From: Terriglobia bacterium
Lineage (GTDB): Bacteria; Acidobacteriota; Terriglobia; JAJPHL01
Length of the DNA: 64,000 bases
Reading direction: 5' to 3'
Assembly (NCBI GenBank): GCA_021325275.1
Contig: JAJPHL010000030.1
Location: 38,567-102,566 of the forward strand
The first letter of the stretch is position 1; each line of letters starts with the position of its first letter. Below are positions 52,121-60,166 of the stretch, piece after piece. Made by a program: the position numbers and the translations under genes. The notes under the pieces were generated by a model, which searched no databases, had not been told where the DNA came from, and was given only the letters and a program-made list of their open reading frames with translations.

Positions 52121-53338
52121 ATGGTTATCACCGCCCGACGCGTTTCAAAAATGTATCGCATGTATCCCACGCCCGCCGCGCATCTCAAGGAGATGGTGGC
52201 GATGGGGCGGCGCGTCTATCATCGTGAATTTTGGGCGTTGCGCGACGTGTCGTTTGAAGTCGAACGCGGCCAGACGCTGGGACTCATCGGGCCCAACGGA
52301 TCGGGCAAGAGCACGCTGCTCGAAATCGTCACCGGAATTCTCGCACCCACCACGGGACGCGTCCGGACACACGGACGCATCGCCGCGCTTCTGGAATTGG
52401 GCGCGGGATTCAATCCTGAATTCACAGGACGCGAAAACGTCTTCCTGAACGGCGAGATCATGGGTCTGCCGCGCGCCGAGATCGAACGCAATTTCCCGAA
52501 GATCGCCGCATTCGCCGAAATCGGCGACTTCATGGAGCAGCCGGTGAAGACGTACTCCACGGGAATGTTGGTGCGTCTGGCGTTTTCCGCGGCGATTCAC
52601 GTGGAGCCTGACATTCTTGTGGTGGACGAAGCGCTTTCGGTCGGCGACGCGATTTTCTCGAACCGCTGCGTGCAGAAATTTCAAGAGTTGAAGGCGCGCG
52701 GAGTCACGGTGCTGCTCGTCTCGCACGACTTGGGACTCGTGAAGCTTCTCTCCGATCGCACCCTGCTCCTTTATCAAGGTAAAATGCTGGCTCACGGCGA
52801 TCCCAACGACGTGATCAATCGCTACATCGGTATGGTGTTGGAGCGTCAGAAAGCGACTGAGCCGGTTGCGCCCGTTGCGCCCCCGCCGAAAGCGCTTGAA
52901 CCGAGCTTTCGCCACGGCGATCGCCGCGCCGAAGTCGTGCATGTGGAATTGCTGGGCTCGAACGGCGAACCGGCGCCTGTGGTGCGATCAGGCGAATCTG
53001 TCCGCGTGCGACTGCGCGCGTCGTTCGCCGAGGATCACGACGCACCGATGTTCGGCATGATGATTCGCAATCGCATCGGCATGGACGTTTTCGGCACCAA
53101 CACGCAACTCGAGAACATCGCCATGCCCGCCGTCCGCGCCGGCGAGCAAGTGGAAGTGACCTTCGCGTTCGCCTGCTGGCTTGCGCCGCAAGAGTATACG
53201 ATCACCGTGGCGACGCAATCGCTCGACGGATCGAGCCACGATTGGCTCGACGAAGTGATCGTTTTTCAAGTGATCGACGAAAAATACACGGCCGGCGTGG
53301 CCAATCTGCACGCCGCCGTCACGGTCAGGAAACTATGA
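52121..53338 (+). CDS. Polysaccharide ABC transporter ATPase (Wzt-like) with carbohydrate-binding C-terminus
   Basis: 405 aa. ABC domain: Walker A GLIGPNGSGKSTLLEIVTG, Q-loop region LLELGAGFNPEFTGRENVFL, signature YSTGMLVRLAFSAA, Walker B PDILVVDEALSVGD, and the switch His in VTVLLVSHDLGLVK. Residues 265-405 form a Wzt-type C-terminal domain (VRVRLRASFAEDHDAPMFGM, IRNRIGMDVFGTNTQLENI), which in E. coli O9a reads the chain-end modification before export. A separate methyltransferase gene overlaps its stop by ATGA, consistent with recognition of a methylated terminus. Confidence 0.92.
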   Translation: MVITARRVSKMYRMYPTPAAHLKEMVAMGRRVYHREFWALRDVSFEVERGQTLGLIGPNGSGKSTLLEIVTGILAPTTGRVRTHGRIAALLELGAGFNPEFTGRENVFLNGEIMGLPRAEIERNFPKIAAFAEIGDFMEQPVKTYSTGMLVRLAFSAAIHVEPDILVVDEALSVGDAIFSNRCVQKFQELKARGVTVLLVSHDLGLVKLLSDRTLLLYQGKMLAHGDPNDVINRYIGMVLERQKATEPVAPVAPPPKALEPSFRHGDRRAEVVHVELLGSNGEPAPVVRSGESVRVRLRASFAEDHDAPMFGMMIRNRIGMDVFGTNTQLENIAMPAVRAGEQVEVTFAFACWLAPQEYTITVATQSLDGSSHDWLDEVIVFQVIDEKYTAGVANLHAAVTVRKL

Positions 53339-54837
53339 CGGAAACCATCAACGTGGCGCAGGAACTGAAAGAAATTCGTGGACGCATCGAAGCGCGCCTG
53401 TCGCGCACCGTTCCGGAAATCCCGGAATTGGCGCTGCCGCCCATCGAGCCGCTACGGCAAGCGCGCGGCGCGGCGGAAGCGTGGGCCCATTCGCTCGGCG
53501 GCGTGAATTTTCGTCCGCCGGGAGTCGTCAACGAGGTGTTTCAGGCGGGTAAGAAAGTCGTTTCGCGGGGCCTGCGATTCTTCACCTTTCCGCAAACGCA
53601 ATTCAACTCCGGCATCGTGGCGGCGTTGGTGCGCGTGGAAGAGATGTTCGCCGACATGAACCGCAACATGGTGGTGCTGGGACAAAACTTGGCGGATCGC
53701 CGGAGAAGGGAAGAGGCGTTGGAGCAAAAGGTAGCCGAACTCCAAGGATCCAACGCGGAGTTGCGCCGCAAGGTCGAGGAGTCCGAATCGAACATGTCGT
53801 TTCTGATAGCTCTGTTGCGCAAGCAGGCCGACGAACTCGAGGCGCGGACAAGTGCGGCCATGGAAGAACTACGCGGCAACGTGCGCGCGTCGTTGGCGGA
53901 AGCGAGCCACGCGACGGAGGGCTCGCTCGCGGAAGTCAGCCGGTCCGTCAACTTGGCGTTCGAGGAAGTGCGTCACGACATTGGACGCGTGGAAAAAGGC
54001 GTCAGCGCGGTGCAGGAACGGTTCTGGGAGGACCTCGCGGTAATCCAACAGAAACTCGACGCGGAACTTCGCTTGATTCGCCAGCGATTACTGGCGCTTG
54101 GATCGTCAGGGACGGTTGCGGCGCCTCAAGAAAGCAGTCCGCGCGCGGTGGCGGCCACGGCTCCCGCGGCATTCGACTATTCGCATTTCGAGAATCGCTT
54201 CCGCGGGCCGGAAGAAACCATCAAAAAACGTCAGGCGTTTTATCTTCCGATCTTGAAGGATGCCGCGCCGGTGCTCGACGTCGCCTGCGGACGCGGCGAA
54301 ATGCTCGAGCTGCTGCGAGAGCAGGGAATCGCCGCGCGTGGCGTTGATCTCGACTCCGACATGATCGAGAGGTGCAAGGCCAAGCATCTATCGGTGGAGC
54401 GTGCCGACGCCCTGACGTATCTGGAAGCGCAGCCGGGAAACTCGCTCGGTGCGGTTTTTTCGGCGCAATTCATCGAGCATTTGCCGGCGACGGCATACGG
54501 CAAGCTGATCGCTTTGGCGTTTTCCAAGCTGCGCCCCGGCGGCCGCTTGATTTTCGAAACGCAGAATCCCGAGTGCCTGGCGATCTTCAGTCAATCGTTT
54601 TACCTTGATCCCACGCACGTGCGGCCGGTGCCGGCGGCGCAAGTGAAATTCCTGATGGAAGAAGCGGGCTTCCGCGACATCCGTGTGCATTACCTCTCGC
54701 CGTCGCGCGACGCAGGATTGCCGGAACTGCCCAGCTTGCCCGGAGACAAAGTGTGGACCGACGCCGCGGAAAAGTTCAATGAAACTTACTTCCGCTACAT
54801 GGATTACGGGATTGAGGCTACCAAGCCGGGTGTCTAA
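53335..54837 (+). CDS. Coiled-coil methyltransferase, candidate glycan chain terminator (WbdD-like)
   Basis: 500 aa from the ATG at 53335, which overlaps the Wzt stop codon. Residues 85-260 are predicted coiled coil (RRRREEALEQKVAELQGSNA, ERFWEDLAVIQQKLDAELRL). Residues 285-500 are a class I methyltransferase: APVLDVACGRGEMLELLREQ, GVDLDSDMIERCKAKHL, VFSAQFIEHLPATAYGKLIA, LRPGGRLIFETQNPECLAIF. In E. coli O9a, WbdD combines methyltransferase, kinase and coiled coil, caps the chain and measures its length. Here the coil precedes the enzyme and no kinase is seen. The position beside Wzt supports the same job. Confidence 0.8.
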   Translation: MTETINVAQELKEIRGRIEARLSRTVPEIPELALPPIEPLRQARGAAEAWAHSLGGVNFRPPGVVNEVFQAGKKVVSRGLRFFTFPQTQFNSGIVAALVRVEEMFADMNRNMVVLGQNLADRRRREEALEQKVAELQGSNAELRRKVEESESNMSFLIALLRKQADELEARTSAAMEELRGNVRASLAEASHATEGSLAEVSRSVNLAFEEVRHDIGRVEKGVSAVQERFWEDLAVIQQKLDAELRLIRQRLLALGSSGTVAAPQESSPRAVAATAPAAFDYSHFENRFRGPEETIKKRQAFYLPILKDAAPVLDVACGRGEMLELLREQGIAARGVDLDSDMIERCKAKHLSVERADALTYLEAQPGNSLGAVFSAQFIEHLPATAYGKLIALAFSKLRPGGRLIFETQNPECLAIFSQSFYLDPTHVRPVPAAQVKFLMEEAGFRDIRVHYLSPSRDAGLPELPSLPGDKVWTDAAEKFNETYFRYMDYGIEATKPGV

Positions 54838-54910
54838 CCACAACCACACAAAAGACGCAAAGAAGAACGACGGTTTCCGTTCTTTGTGTTCTTTGTGTTC
54901 TTTGTGGTTA
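54836..54910. repeat. Palindromic intergenic element with ~9-bp periodic arms (ACAAAGAAC type)
   Basis: The right arm is three near copies of TTCTTTGTG in a row (54879-54907). The left arm (54843-54869) is an imperfect complement (AACCACACAAAAGACGCAAA...). The pair would form a long hairpin in RNA after the methyltransferase stop codon. Confidence 0.6.
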
Positions 54911-54930
54911 ATTGTTCGTTGGTTCGCCGC

Positions 54931-56046
54931 ATGATCGCTTGTCTCACACCGCTGCCACCGTCTCCCACGGGAATCGCGCCGAATTCCGACGATTTACTCA
55001 CGGGCATTCGGCAACGTCGCGAGGTGGAAATCTTCGTTGACGACCTGCGAAGCCGCGACGCGTTGCCGGGATGGCCGATCTTCAGCGCGCGTGACTTCGC
55101 GAAGCATGAGGCCGGCGCGATCCTCTATCAACTCGGCAATAACAAACTCCATCGCTTCATTTACGATTGGGCGCTGGCGCGGCCGGGTGTGGTTGTTCTG
55201 CACGACGCGCTGTTGCAACACATGTTTCTCGGCGAATCCTGGGACGCCTGGGAGCGCGAATTCGTTTTCACCTATGGCGAGCGCGGCCGGGAGATCGCGG
55301 CGAATCTGCGCGACGGCGCGACAGGATCGCAAGAAGGATTCTTTCGTTATCCGTTGGTCAAACGCGTGGCGGAAGCAAGCCGCGCGGTGATCGTGACGAA
55401 TCGCGGGGCCGAGGCACGCGTGCGCCGCGAAGCGCCGGGCGCGAAAGTGCGCATGATCCCGCTGCCGTTCATGCGTCCGAGAGGCGAAATCTTTCGTGAC
55501 GCTGCCCGGCGGACGTTGGGTGTGCGCGCCGACGCGTTTCTCGTGGGATTATTCGGATACTCGCGCGAGTCGAAACTACTGCCCGAGGTCATGCGGATGT
55601 TTCGGGCCCTGCAACAACGCGTCCCACGCGCGGAGTGCGTGGCCGTGGGCGAGTTTAGCGGACTGGAAATGGCCGGCGCGCGGCAAATCGGCTACGTCAG
55701 CGAATCGGACTTCGAGTTGTGGGGCGCGGCCTGCGACGCCATCGTGAATCTGCGCTATCCGAGCGCCGGGGAAAGTTCCAGCGTGTCAGTGCGCATGATG
55801 GGCCTCGGCGCGGTGGTCGCAGTGACCGAGAACGTGGAGAACAGCGACTACCCCGACGACGCGTGCCTGAAGATTCCGCACAACGAGGTGGAAGAGGCGC
55901 TGCTGCTCGAGTACTTGCTGGCGATCGCGGCGCGTCCGGAGTTGGGACGTGCGATTGGTGCGAATGCGCGTGCCTACATCAATGACGCGCACGATCCGGA
56001 TCGCATCGTCGACCTTTACTTGGAAGCGCTTGAGGAGGGGAAATGA
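54931..56046 (+). CDS. Glycosyltransferase (GT4-like)
   Basis: 371 aa from the ATG at 54931; the frame stays open upstream through the repeat, which is not protein-like. GT-B layout: CLTPLPPSPTGIAPNSDDLL, an HD loop (VVVLHDALLQHMFLGE), hinge GAKVRMIPLPFMRPRGEIFR, FLVGLFGYSRESKLLPEVMR and the donor-site LRYPSAGESSSVSVRMMGLG, very close in wording to the fused transferase at 48885. The C-terminal YINDAHDPDRIVDLYLEAL is typical of GT4. It likely acts on the same glycan. Its TGA overlaps the psuG start (ATGA). Confidence 0.82.
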   Translation: MIACLTPLPPSPTGIAPNSDDLLTGIRQRREVEIFVDDLRSRDALPGWPIFSARDFAKHEAGAILYQLGNNKLHRFIYDWALARPGVVVLHDALLQHMFLGESWDAWEREFVFTYGERGREIAANLRDGATGSQEGFFRYPLVKRVAEASRAVIVTNRGAEARVRREAPGAKVRMIPLPFMRPRGEIFRDAARRTLGVRADAFLVGLFGYSRESKLLPEVMRMFRALQQRVPRAECVAVGEFSGLEMAGARQIGYVSESDFELWGAACDAIVNLRYPSAGESSSVSVRMMGLGAVVAVTENVENSDYPDDACLKIPHNEVEEALLLEYLLAIAARPELGRAIGANARAYINDAHDPDRIVDLYLEALEEGK

Positions 56047-56887
56047 CCCCACGCGTCGCGTTGGAGAGCGCCGTAATCACGCACGGACTGCCGCGCCCGG
56101 CAAACCTCGAATCGGCGCGCGAGTGCGAGGAGGCCGTGCGCGAATCAGGCGCGGAGCCCGCGACGATCGCGGTGATCGGCGGCGCGGTCCGCGTGGGGAT
56201 TGCTTCAGAGGAATTGAGAACGCTCGCCGAGGATATGGAGGCCCGCAAGTGCGCCGTGCAGGACATCGGCATTGTAGTGGCGCGAGGCGGACGCGGCGGC
56301 GTCACGGTGTCGGCGACGTTGGCGATCGCGGGACAGTCGGGAATTGCGGTGGCGAGCACGGGCGGGATCGGCGGCGTCCATCACGGTGGACGCGATGTAT
56401 CGGCCGACCTCTATCAAATGACGCGCTCGCCGGTGACCCTGGTGTGCGCCGGCGCCAAATCAATCCTCGACCTGCCGGCACGCTGGAGATGCTCGAAACG
56501 CTCGGGGTCCCGGTGATTGGCTACGGCACGGATGAATTCCCGGGGTTCTACTATGCGAATACCGGACTAGATCTGTCGCACAAAGTGACAACGCCACAGG
56601 AAACCGCGAAAGCCATCGCGGCGTATCGCGCGACCGGCTACCGTGGGACCATCCTGATCACGCAACCGCCTCCGGAGCCACTAAGCCGCGAGTATGTGGA
56701 ATCAATGTTGGAGAAGGCCGGCAAGGACGAACCGGCTGGGCAGGCGAGGACGCCTGTCCTGCTGAAAAGGCTTGCGGCGCTGAGCGACGGCCAAACCGTG
56801 GCCGTGAATCTCAAACTATTGCGGGCGAACGCCGCCTTGGCCGGCCGAGTTGCTTGTGCACTCGGCGCACTGACACAATCCGCGTAG
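56043..56887 (+). pseudogene. psuG: Pseudouridine-5'-phosphate glycosidase, frameshifted
   Basis: The first part (from ATG at 56043) shows PsuG motifs: PRVALESAVITHGLPRPANL, ATIAVIGGAVRVGI, ASTGGIGGVHHGGRDVSADL and the Schiff-base lysine region VCAGAKSILDLPA. At about 56479-56480 one base is missing, and this frame ends shortly after. The next frame continues exactly: TLEMLETLGVPVIGYGTDEF, PGFYYANTGLDLSHKV and ILITQPPPEPLSREYVESML. PsuG splits pseudouridine-5'-phosphate into uracil and ribose-5-phosphate. The single-base change may be a recent mutation or a sequencing error. A REP-like repeat is read through in frame near the end (GQARTPVLL). Confidence 0.8.
56738..56763. repeat. REP-like palindrome inside psuG
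   Basis: GGGCAGGCGAGGACGCCTGT plus CCTGC. Inverted halves are AGGCGAGG/CGCCTGTCC-type. It resembles the intergenic copy at 7134-7167 and here encodes about nine residues in the psuG C-terminal part. Confidence 0.5.
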
Positions 56888-57196
56888 CAAATCGAAGGAA
56901 TACAGCCCGGTGTTGTGGCCATCGTTCCAAACGATCCGGATGGCGTAGCGCCCCACCATTTCCACGTCCACAATCTTCGGCAACGCCTTATACATCACAA
57001 AGGGATTCGCGGATTTCGTTCCGGGTTGCGGCTCCGACGTCCCGTGCGCATTGCTGCACGTGGCGCATGGGCAGTGGTCGCGCAGAAAGCTCAAACCAAA
57101 CTTGGAGGCGTGACCGTCTGCCCAGACAATGTCGATACCTTGGCTCTTTGAGATATCTAAGGTCTTGGGGTCGGTGCTCGACGTTTTGGTGGACAT
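56816..57196 (-). CDS. DUF971 domain protein
   Basis: 126 aa. The DUF971 pattern is clear: GIDIVWADGHASKFGLSFLR, a cysteine cluster DHCPCATCSN, then ALPKIVDVEMVGRYAIRIVW, NDGHNTGLYSFDLLRGLC and QCAECT. The four or five Cys may bind Zn or a cluster. The domain matches the N-terminal part of gamma-butyrobetaine hydroxylases and also occurs alone near Fe-S or Mrp/ApbC genes. Its 3' end overlaps the convergent psuG end by about 70 nt. The upstream 181 bp before the AAA ATPase form a divergent promoter region. Confidence 0.88.
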   Translation of the reverse strand: MSTKTSSTDPKTLDISKSQGIDIVWADGHASKFGLSFLRDHCPCATCSNAHGTSEPQPGTKSANPFVMYKALPKIVDVEMVGRYAIRIVWNDGHNTGLYSFDLLRGLCQCAECTSNSAGQGGVRPQ

Positions 57197-57377
57197 GGGA
57201 GGGAGGCTGGAAAGAGGATTCTAAGATCATAGCATGGGTCTTCAAGCGGGTGTGATCCTTCTGCTATATCTAAGACATAATATGTGTTATACGACATCTA
57301 AGAATCAGCAAATGGTTGATTCTGGGAAAGATCGCATTGGCATTAAGGTTGCTCCGTACGAAACCGATAAGACCGTC
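57197..57377. other. AT-rich divergent intergenic region
   Basis: About 180 bp between DUF971 and the AAA ATPase. It contains several TA-rich boxes (TATATCTAAGACATAATATG around 57264-57283, TTATACGAC at 57288) suitable as promoters. In-frame ATGs at 57234, 57282 and 57312 could lengthen the ATPase, but the added sequence is not protein-like. Confidence 0.4.
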
Positions 57378-58565
57378 ATGAGCTTCCTAAACAACTCGCG
57401 GACTGCACGGCTTTTAGATCCGACCCAAACGGGCCAGGATGCCGAAAAGCTGGAGCGCAACCTTCTTCGTCGCGTGGTCGGCCAGGACGATGCGGTCGAT
57501 CAGGTGGTCAAAGCGTACCAGACCTACCTCGCCGGCTTGGCTTGCCCGGGCCGTCCCATCGGAAACTTCCTGTTCCTGGGACCCACCGGATCCGGCAAGA
57601 CGCGCATGGTGGAATCCGCCGCGGAAGCTCTACTCGGTGACGCTCGCGCCATGATCAAGATCGACTGCGCGGAGTTCGCGCATAGTCACGAGATCGCCAA
57701 GCTGATCGGCTCGCCTCCGGGATACCTCGGCCATCGCGAAACGCACCCGGTGTTGAGCCAGGAGTCGCTGGATCTGTATCACACCGACAAGGTTAAGCTC
57801 AGCTTCGTGCTCTTCGACGAAATCGAGAAAGCCTCCGACACGTTGTGGAACCTGCTGCTCGGCGTCCTCGACAAAGCTACGCTCACGCTCGGCGACAACC
57901 GCCGCGTGGACTTCAGCCGGTCGCTGATTTTCCTGACCAGCAACCTGGGTGCGTCGGAAATGTCGAAGCTGATTTCGCCAAAGCTTGGATTCGCCTCCGG
58001 CATCGAGCGGGACAATTCCGAAGCCGCCGATGAAGAGCATCAGCGCAAGGTGTCCACCGTCGGACTGGAAGCCGCGCGCCGCAAGTTCACGCCCGAATTC
58101 ATGAACCGCATCGACAAGACGGTGGTCTTCAAGCCGCTCGGCGACCACGCTATGCGCAAGATCTTCGATCTGGAAGTCGGATACATCCAGCAGCGCATCC
58201 TGCAATCGCCCACCGCGGTGCCTTTTGTCTTCTCGTGCGCCGATGACGTGAAGGATCACCTGCTGAAAGAAGGCACCGACGTGAAGTACGGCGCGCGACA
58301 CCTGAAGCGCGTGCTCGAGCGCAACTTGGTCCAGCCGCTCGCCAACTTGATCGCCACGGGACAAGTTTCGGTTGGCGACAGGCTGCGCGTAGAACTCGAC
58401 GACGAAGGCGGCAAGCTGCTGTTCCTGAAAGAATCCGAAGGAATGTCGATCGCAGCGTATCGTTCGCCCGGATCGCAAGACGAATACGTGGAAGCGGCCG
58501 CGGCGTATGCGCGCGACAAGGCTGAGCCGGTGTTCAAGCCGGTGGTCGCGCGGTCAAGGAAGTAA
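57378..58565 (+). CDS. AAA+ ATPase, ClpB/ClpA second-domain type
   Basis: 395 aa from the ATG at 57378 (MSFLNNSRTARLLDP). There is one AAA2 module without the Clp N-domain or first ring: RRVVGQDDAVDQVVKAYQTY, Walker A LGPTGSGKTRMVES, pore loop GSPPGYLGHRE, Walker B FVLFDEIEKAS, sensor 1 IFLTSNLGASE, Arg finger TPEFMNRIDKTVVF and sensor 2 KYGARHLKRVLERNL. The C-terminal part is the Clp D2-small domain plus a short tail. It should form a hexameric unfoldase. No peptidase gene is adjacent and no IGF/L-type loop for ClpP docking is seen. Confidence 0.88.
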   Translation: MSFLNNSRTARLLDPTQTGQDAEKLERNLLRRVVGQDDAVDQVVKAYQTYLAGLACPGRPIGNFLFLGPTGSGKTRMVESAAEALLGDARAMIKIDCAEFAHSHEIAKLIGSPPGYLGHRETHPVLSQESLDLYHTDKVKLSFVLFDEIEKASDTLWNLLLGVLDKATLTLGDNRRVDFSRSLIFLTSNLGASEMSKLISPKLGFASGIERDNSEAADEEHQRKVSTVGLEAARRKFTPEFMNRIDKTVVFKPLGDHAMRKIFDLEVGYIQQRILQSPTAVPFVFSCADDVKDHLLKEGTDVKYGARHLKRVLERNLVQPLANLIATGQVSVGDRLRVELDDEGGKLLFLKESEGMSIAAYRSPGSQDEYVEAAAAYARDKAEPVFKPVVARSRK

Positions 58566-58650
58566 AAACGAGCCCCGAGGCCCGAGGCCCGAGTCGAACG
58601 CACCCGCGTCGGACTCGGGCCTCGGGCCTTTTGGCTCGGGCCTCGTTTTT
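58564..58650. terminator. Long hairpin with CCCGAGG repeats, bidirectional terminator candidate
   Basis: Left arm starts AAAAACGAGCCCCGAGGCCC and repeats CCCGAGG. The right arm is its approximate complement (GACTCGGGCCTCGGGCC) ending GGGCCTCGTTTTT. The poly-A and poly-T ends make it usable in both directions between the convergent AAA ATPase and xylulokinase genes. It overlaps the xylulokinase stop codon. Confidence 0.7.
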
Positions 58651-60142
58651 AAAGCATTCTCCTGTGCATTGCAAACGCCTCGCGTAGATCAACGGCCAGT
58701 TTGTTGAAAAGAGCCTGGCGTTCGCGATACATCGTCGCGCGTACCGCGTCCGGCGCCGCGTACGTGGATTCGTCCGGTTGCAGATAGCGATCGCAAAGGG
58801 AAGCGACTTCCCCTCCCTCCGCCGCCCACATCGCTTGCAGCGCCGCTCCCAGGGCCGCGCCTTCTTCGATCTTCAAACACACCACCGGTACATTGAAAAC
58901 GTCGGCGAGGATTTTCCGCCACACTGCGCTTTTCGCACCGCCGCCGGTGAGCCGAACTTCGGTCGGCCGCACGCCGAGCTCCCGCATTCTTACAAATCCG
59001 TAGTTGAGCCCCAGCGCCGCCCCTTCCATCGCCGCGCGCATCATGTGCGGCGCGTCGAAGGTGTGCGGGCGCACGCCGAAGAACACGCCGGTGCCGTCGG
59101 GACAATTCGGAGTCCGTTCGCCTTCAAAGAACGGCACGAGCATCAGTCCATCCGATCCCGCCGCCACGCTCGACGCCGCCGCGGACGCCGCCGCGTGATC
59201 CATGCTGAAACGTTCCCGCACCATTTCCGTCGCCACCGTCACGTTCATCGTGCACACCAGCGGCAGCCAATGCCCCGTCGAGTCGCAGAAAGCCGCGATG
59301 TCGCCGCCGGGATCGGTGACGGGCTTGTCGCTGCACGCGTAGATGGTGCCCGATGTGCCCAGCGAACACGTCACCACGCCCGCGCGCACGTTGCCCGTGC
59401 CGATCGCGCCCATCATGTTGTCGCCGCCACCTGCGCTGATCACCACGCCTTGCGGCAATCCCCAGCGTGCACGCAAAGTTTCGGTGAGGGTTCCACACGG
59501 ATGGCTCGATTCGCCCAGCGGCGGCAGCTTGTCCCCGAGCGACGCATCGACCGCTCGGACGGCTTCACTGTCCCACGCGCGCTGGTACACGTTCAGCAGA
59601 CCGCTGCCGGAGGCGTCGCCGTACTCCATGCGTTTCACGCCGCTCAAGTAGAAATTAATGTAGTCGTGTGGAAGCAACACGCAGGCGAGCGCGGCGAAAT
59701 TCTTCGGTTCATGCTTCTTCAGCCACAGAATTTTTCCGGCGGTGAATCCCGGCGGCAGGCGATTCCCCGTTTTCTTCTGAAACGCTTCGGGACCGCCACA
59801 CGCGTTCATGATTTCGCCGCACTCGGCGGCGGTGGATGTGTCGTTCCACAATTTCGCGGGGCGGATTACGTGGTCTTGCGCGTCGAGCGGAACGAAACCG
59901 TGCTGCTGGCCGCTGACGCCCAAGCCGCGCACGGCGCGCTTGTCCACTTGCGCCAGCACTTCCTGCATGGTGTGATCGATGGCGCCGATCCACACTTGCG
60001 GATCTTGTTCCTTGTGTCCCGGCGGCAAGTTCGGAATCAAATCGTACGCTGCCGCCGCGCTCGCTAGCACGCGGCCGGTGTCCGAATCGAAAGCCAAAGT
60101 TTTTGTGGATTGCGTTCCCGCGTCGATCCCGATGTAAATCAT
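58649..60142 (-). CDS. xylB: Xylulokinase
   Basis: 497 aa. FGGY-family kinase: phosphate-1 motif IYIGIDAGTQSTKTLAFDSD, substrate region VRGLGVSGQQHGFVPLDAQD, LWNDTSTAAECGEIMNACGG, phosphate-2/adenosine motifs VTCSLGTSGTIYACSD and VRLTGGGAKSAVWRKILADV. WNDTSTAAE and GQQHGFV are typical of xylulokinases rather than glycerol kinases. It phosphorylates D-xylulose to xylulose-5-phosphate. No xylose isomerase is adjacent. It diverges from a HAD gene over only 24 bp; TATACT 8 nt before its ATG overlaps the opposite TATAAT. Confidence 0.92.
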   Translation of the reverse strand: MIYIGIDAGTQSTKTLAFDSDTGRVLASAAAAYDLIPNLPPGHKEQDPQVWIGAIDHTMQEVLAQVDKRAVRGLGVSGQQHGFVPLDAQDHVIRPAKLWNDTSTAAECGEIMNACGGPEAFQKKTGNRLPPGFTAGKILWLKKHEPKNFAALACVLLPHDYINFYLSGVKRMEYGDASGSGLLNVYQRAWDSEAVRAVDASLGDKLPPLGESSHPCGTLTETLRARWGLPQGVVISAGGGDNMMGAIGTGNVRAGVVTCSLGTSGTIYACSDKPVTDPGGDIAAFCDSTGHWLPLVCTMNVTVATEMVRERFSMDHAAASAAASSVAAGSDGLMLVPFFEGERTPNCPDGTGVFFGVRPHTFDAPHMMRAAMEGAALGLNYGFVRMRELGVRPTEVRLTGGGAKSAVWRKILADVFNVPVVCLKIEEGAALGAALQAMWAAEGGEVASLCDRYLQPDESTYAAPDAVRATMYRERQALFNKLAVDLREAFAMHRRML

Positions 60143-60150
60143 CGGTCCTT

Positions 60151-60158
60151 AGTATAAT
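60151..60158. promoter_or_regulatory. Overlapping divergent -10 elements in a 24-bp intergenic region
   Basis: AGTATAAT holds TATACT on the minus strand (60151-60156, 8 nt before the xylB ATG) and TATAAT on the plus strand (60153-60158, 8 nt before the HAD ATG). Both -35 regions would lie inside the opposite gene. Confidence 0.5.
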
Positions 60159-60166
60159 CACGGTTC

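Noticed and set aside
54836..54910. CRISPR array (repeated TTCTTTGTG)
   Set aside because: Units are 9 bp without spacers and form an inverted repeat; no cas genes are present.
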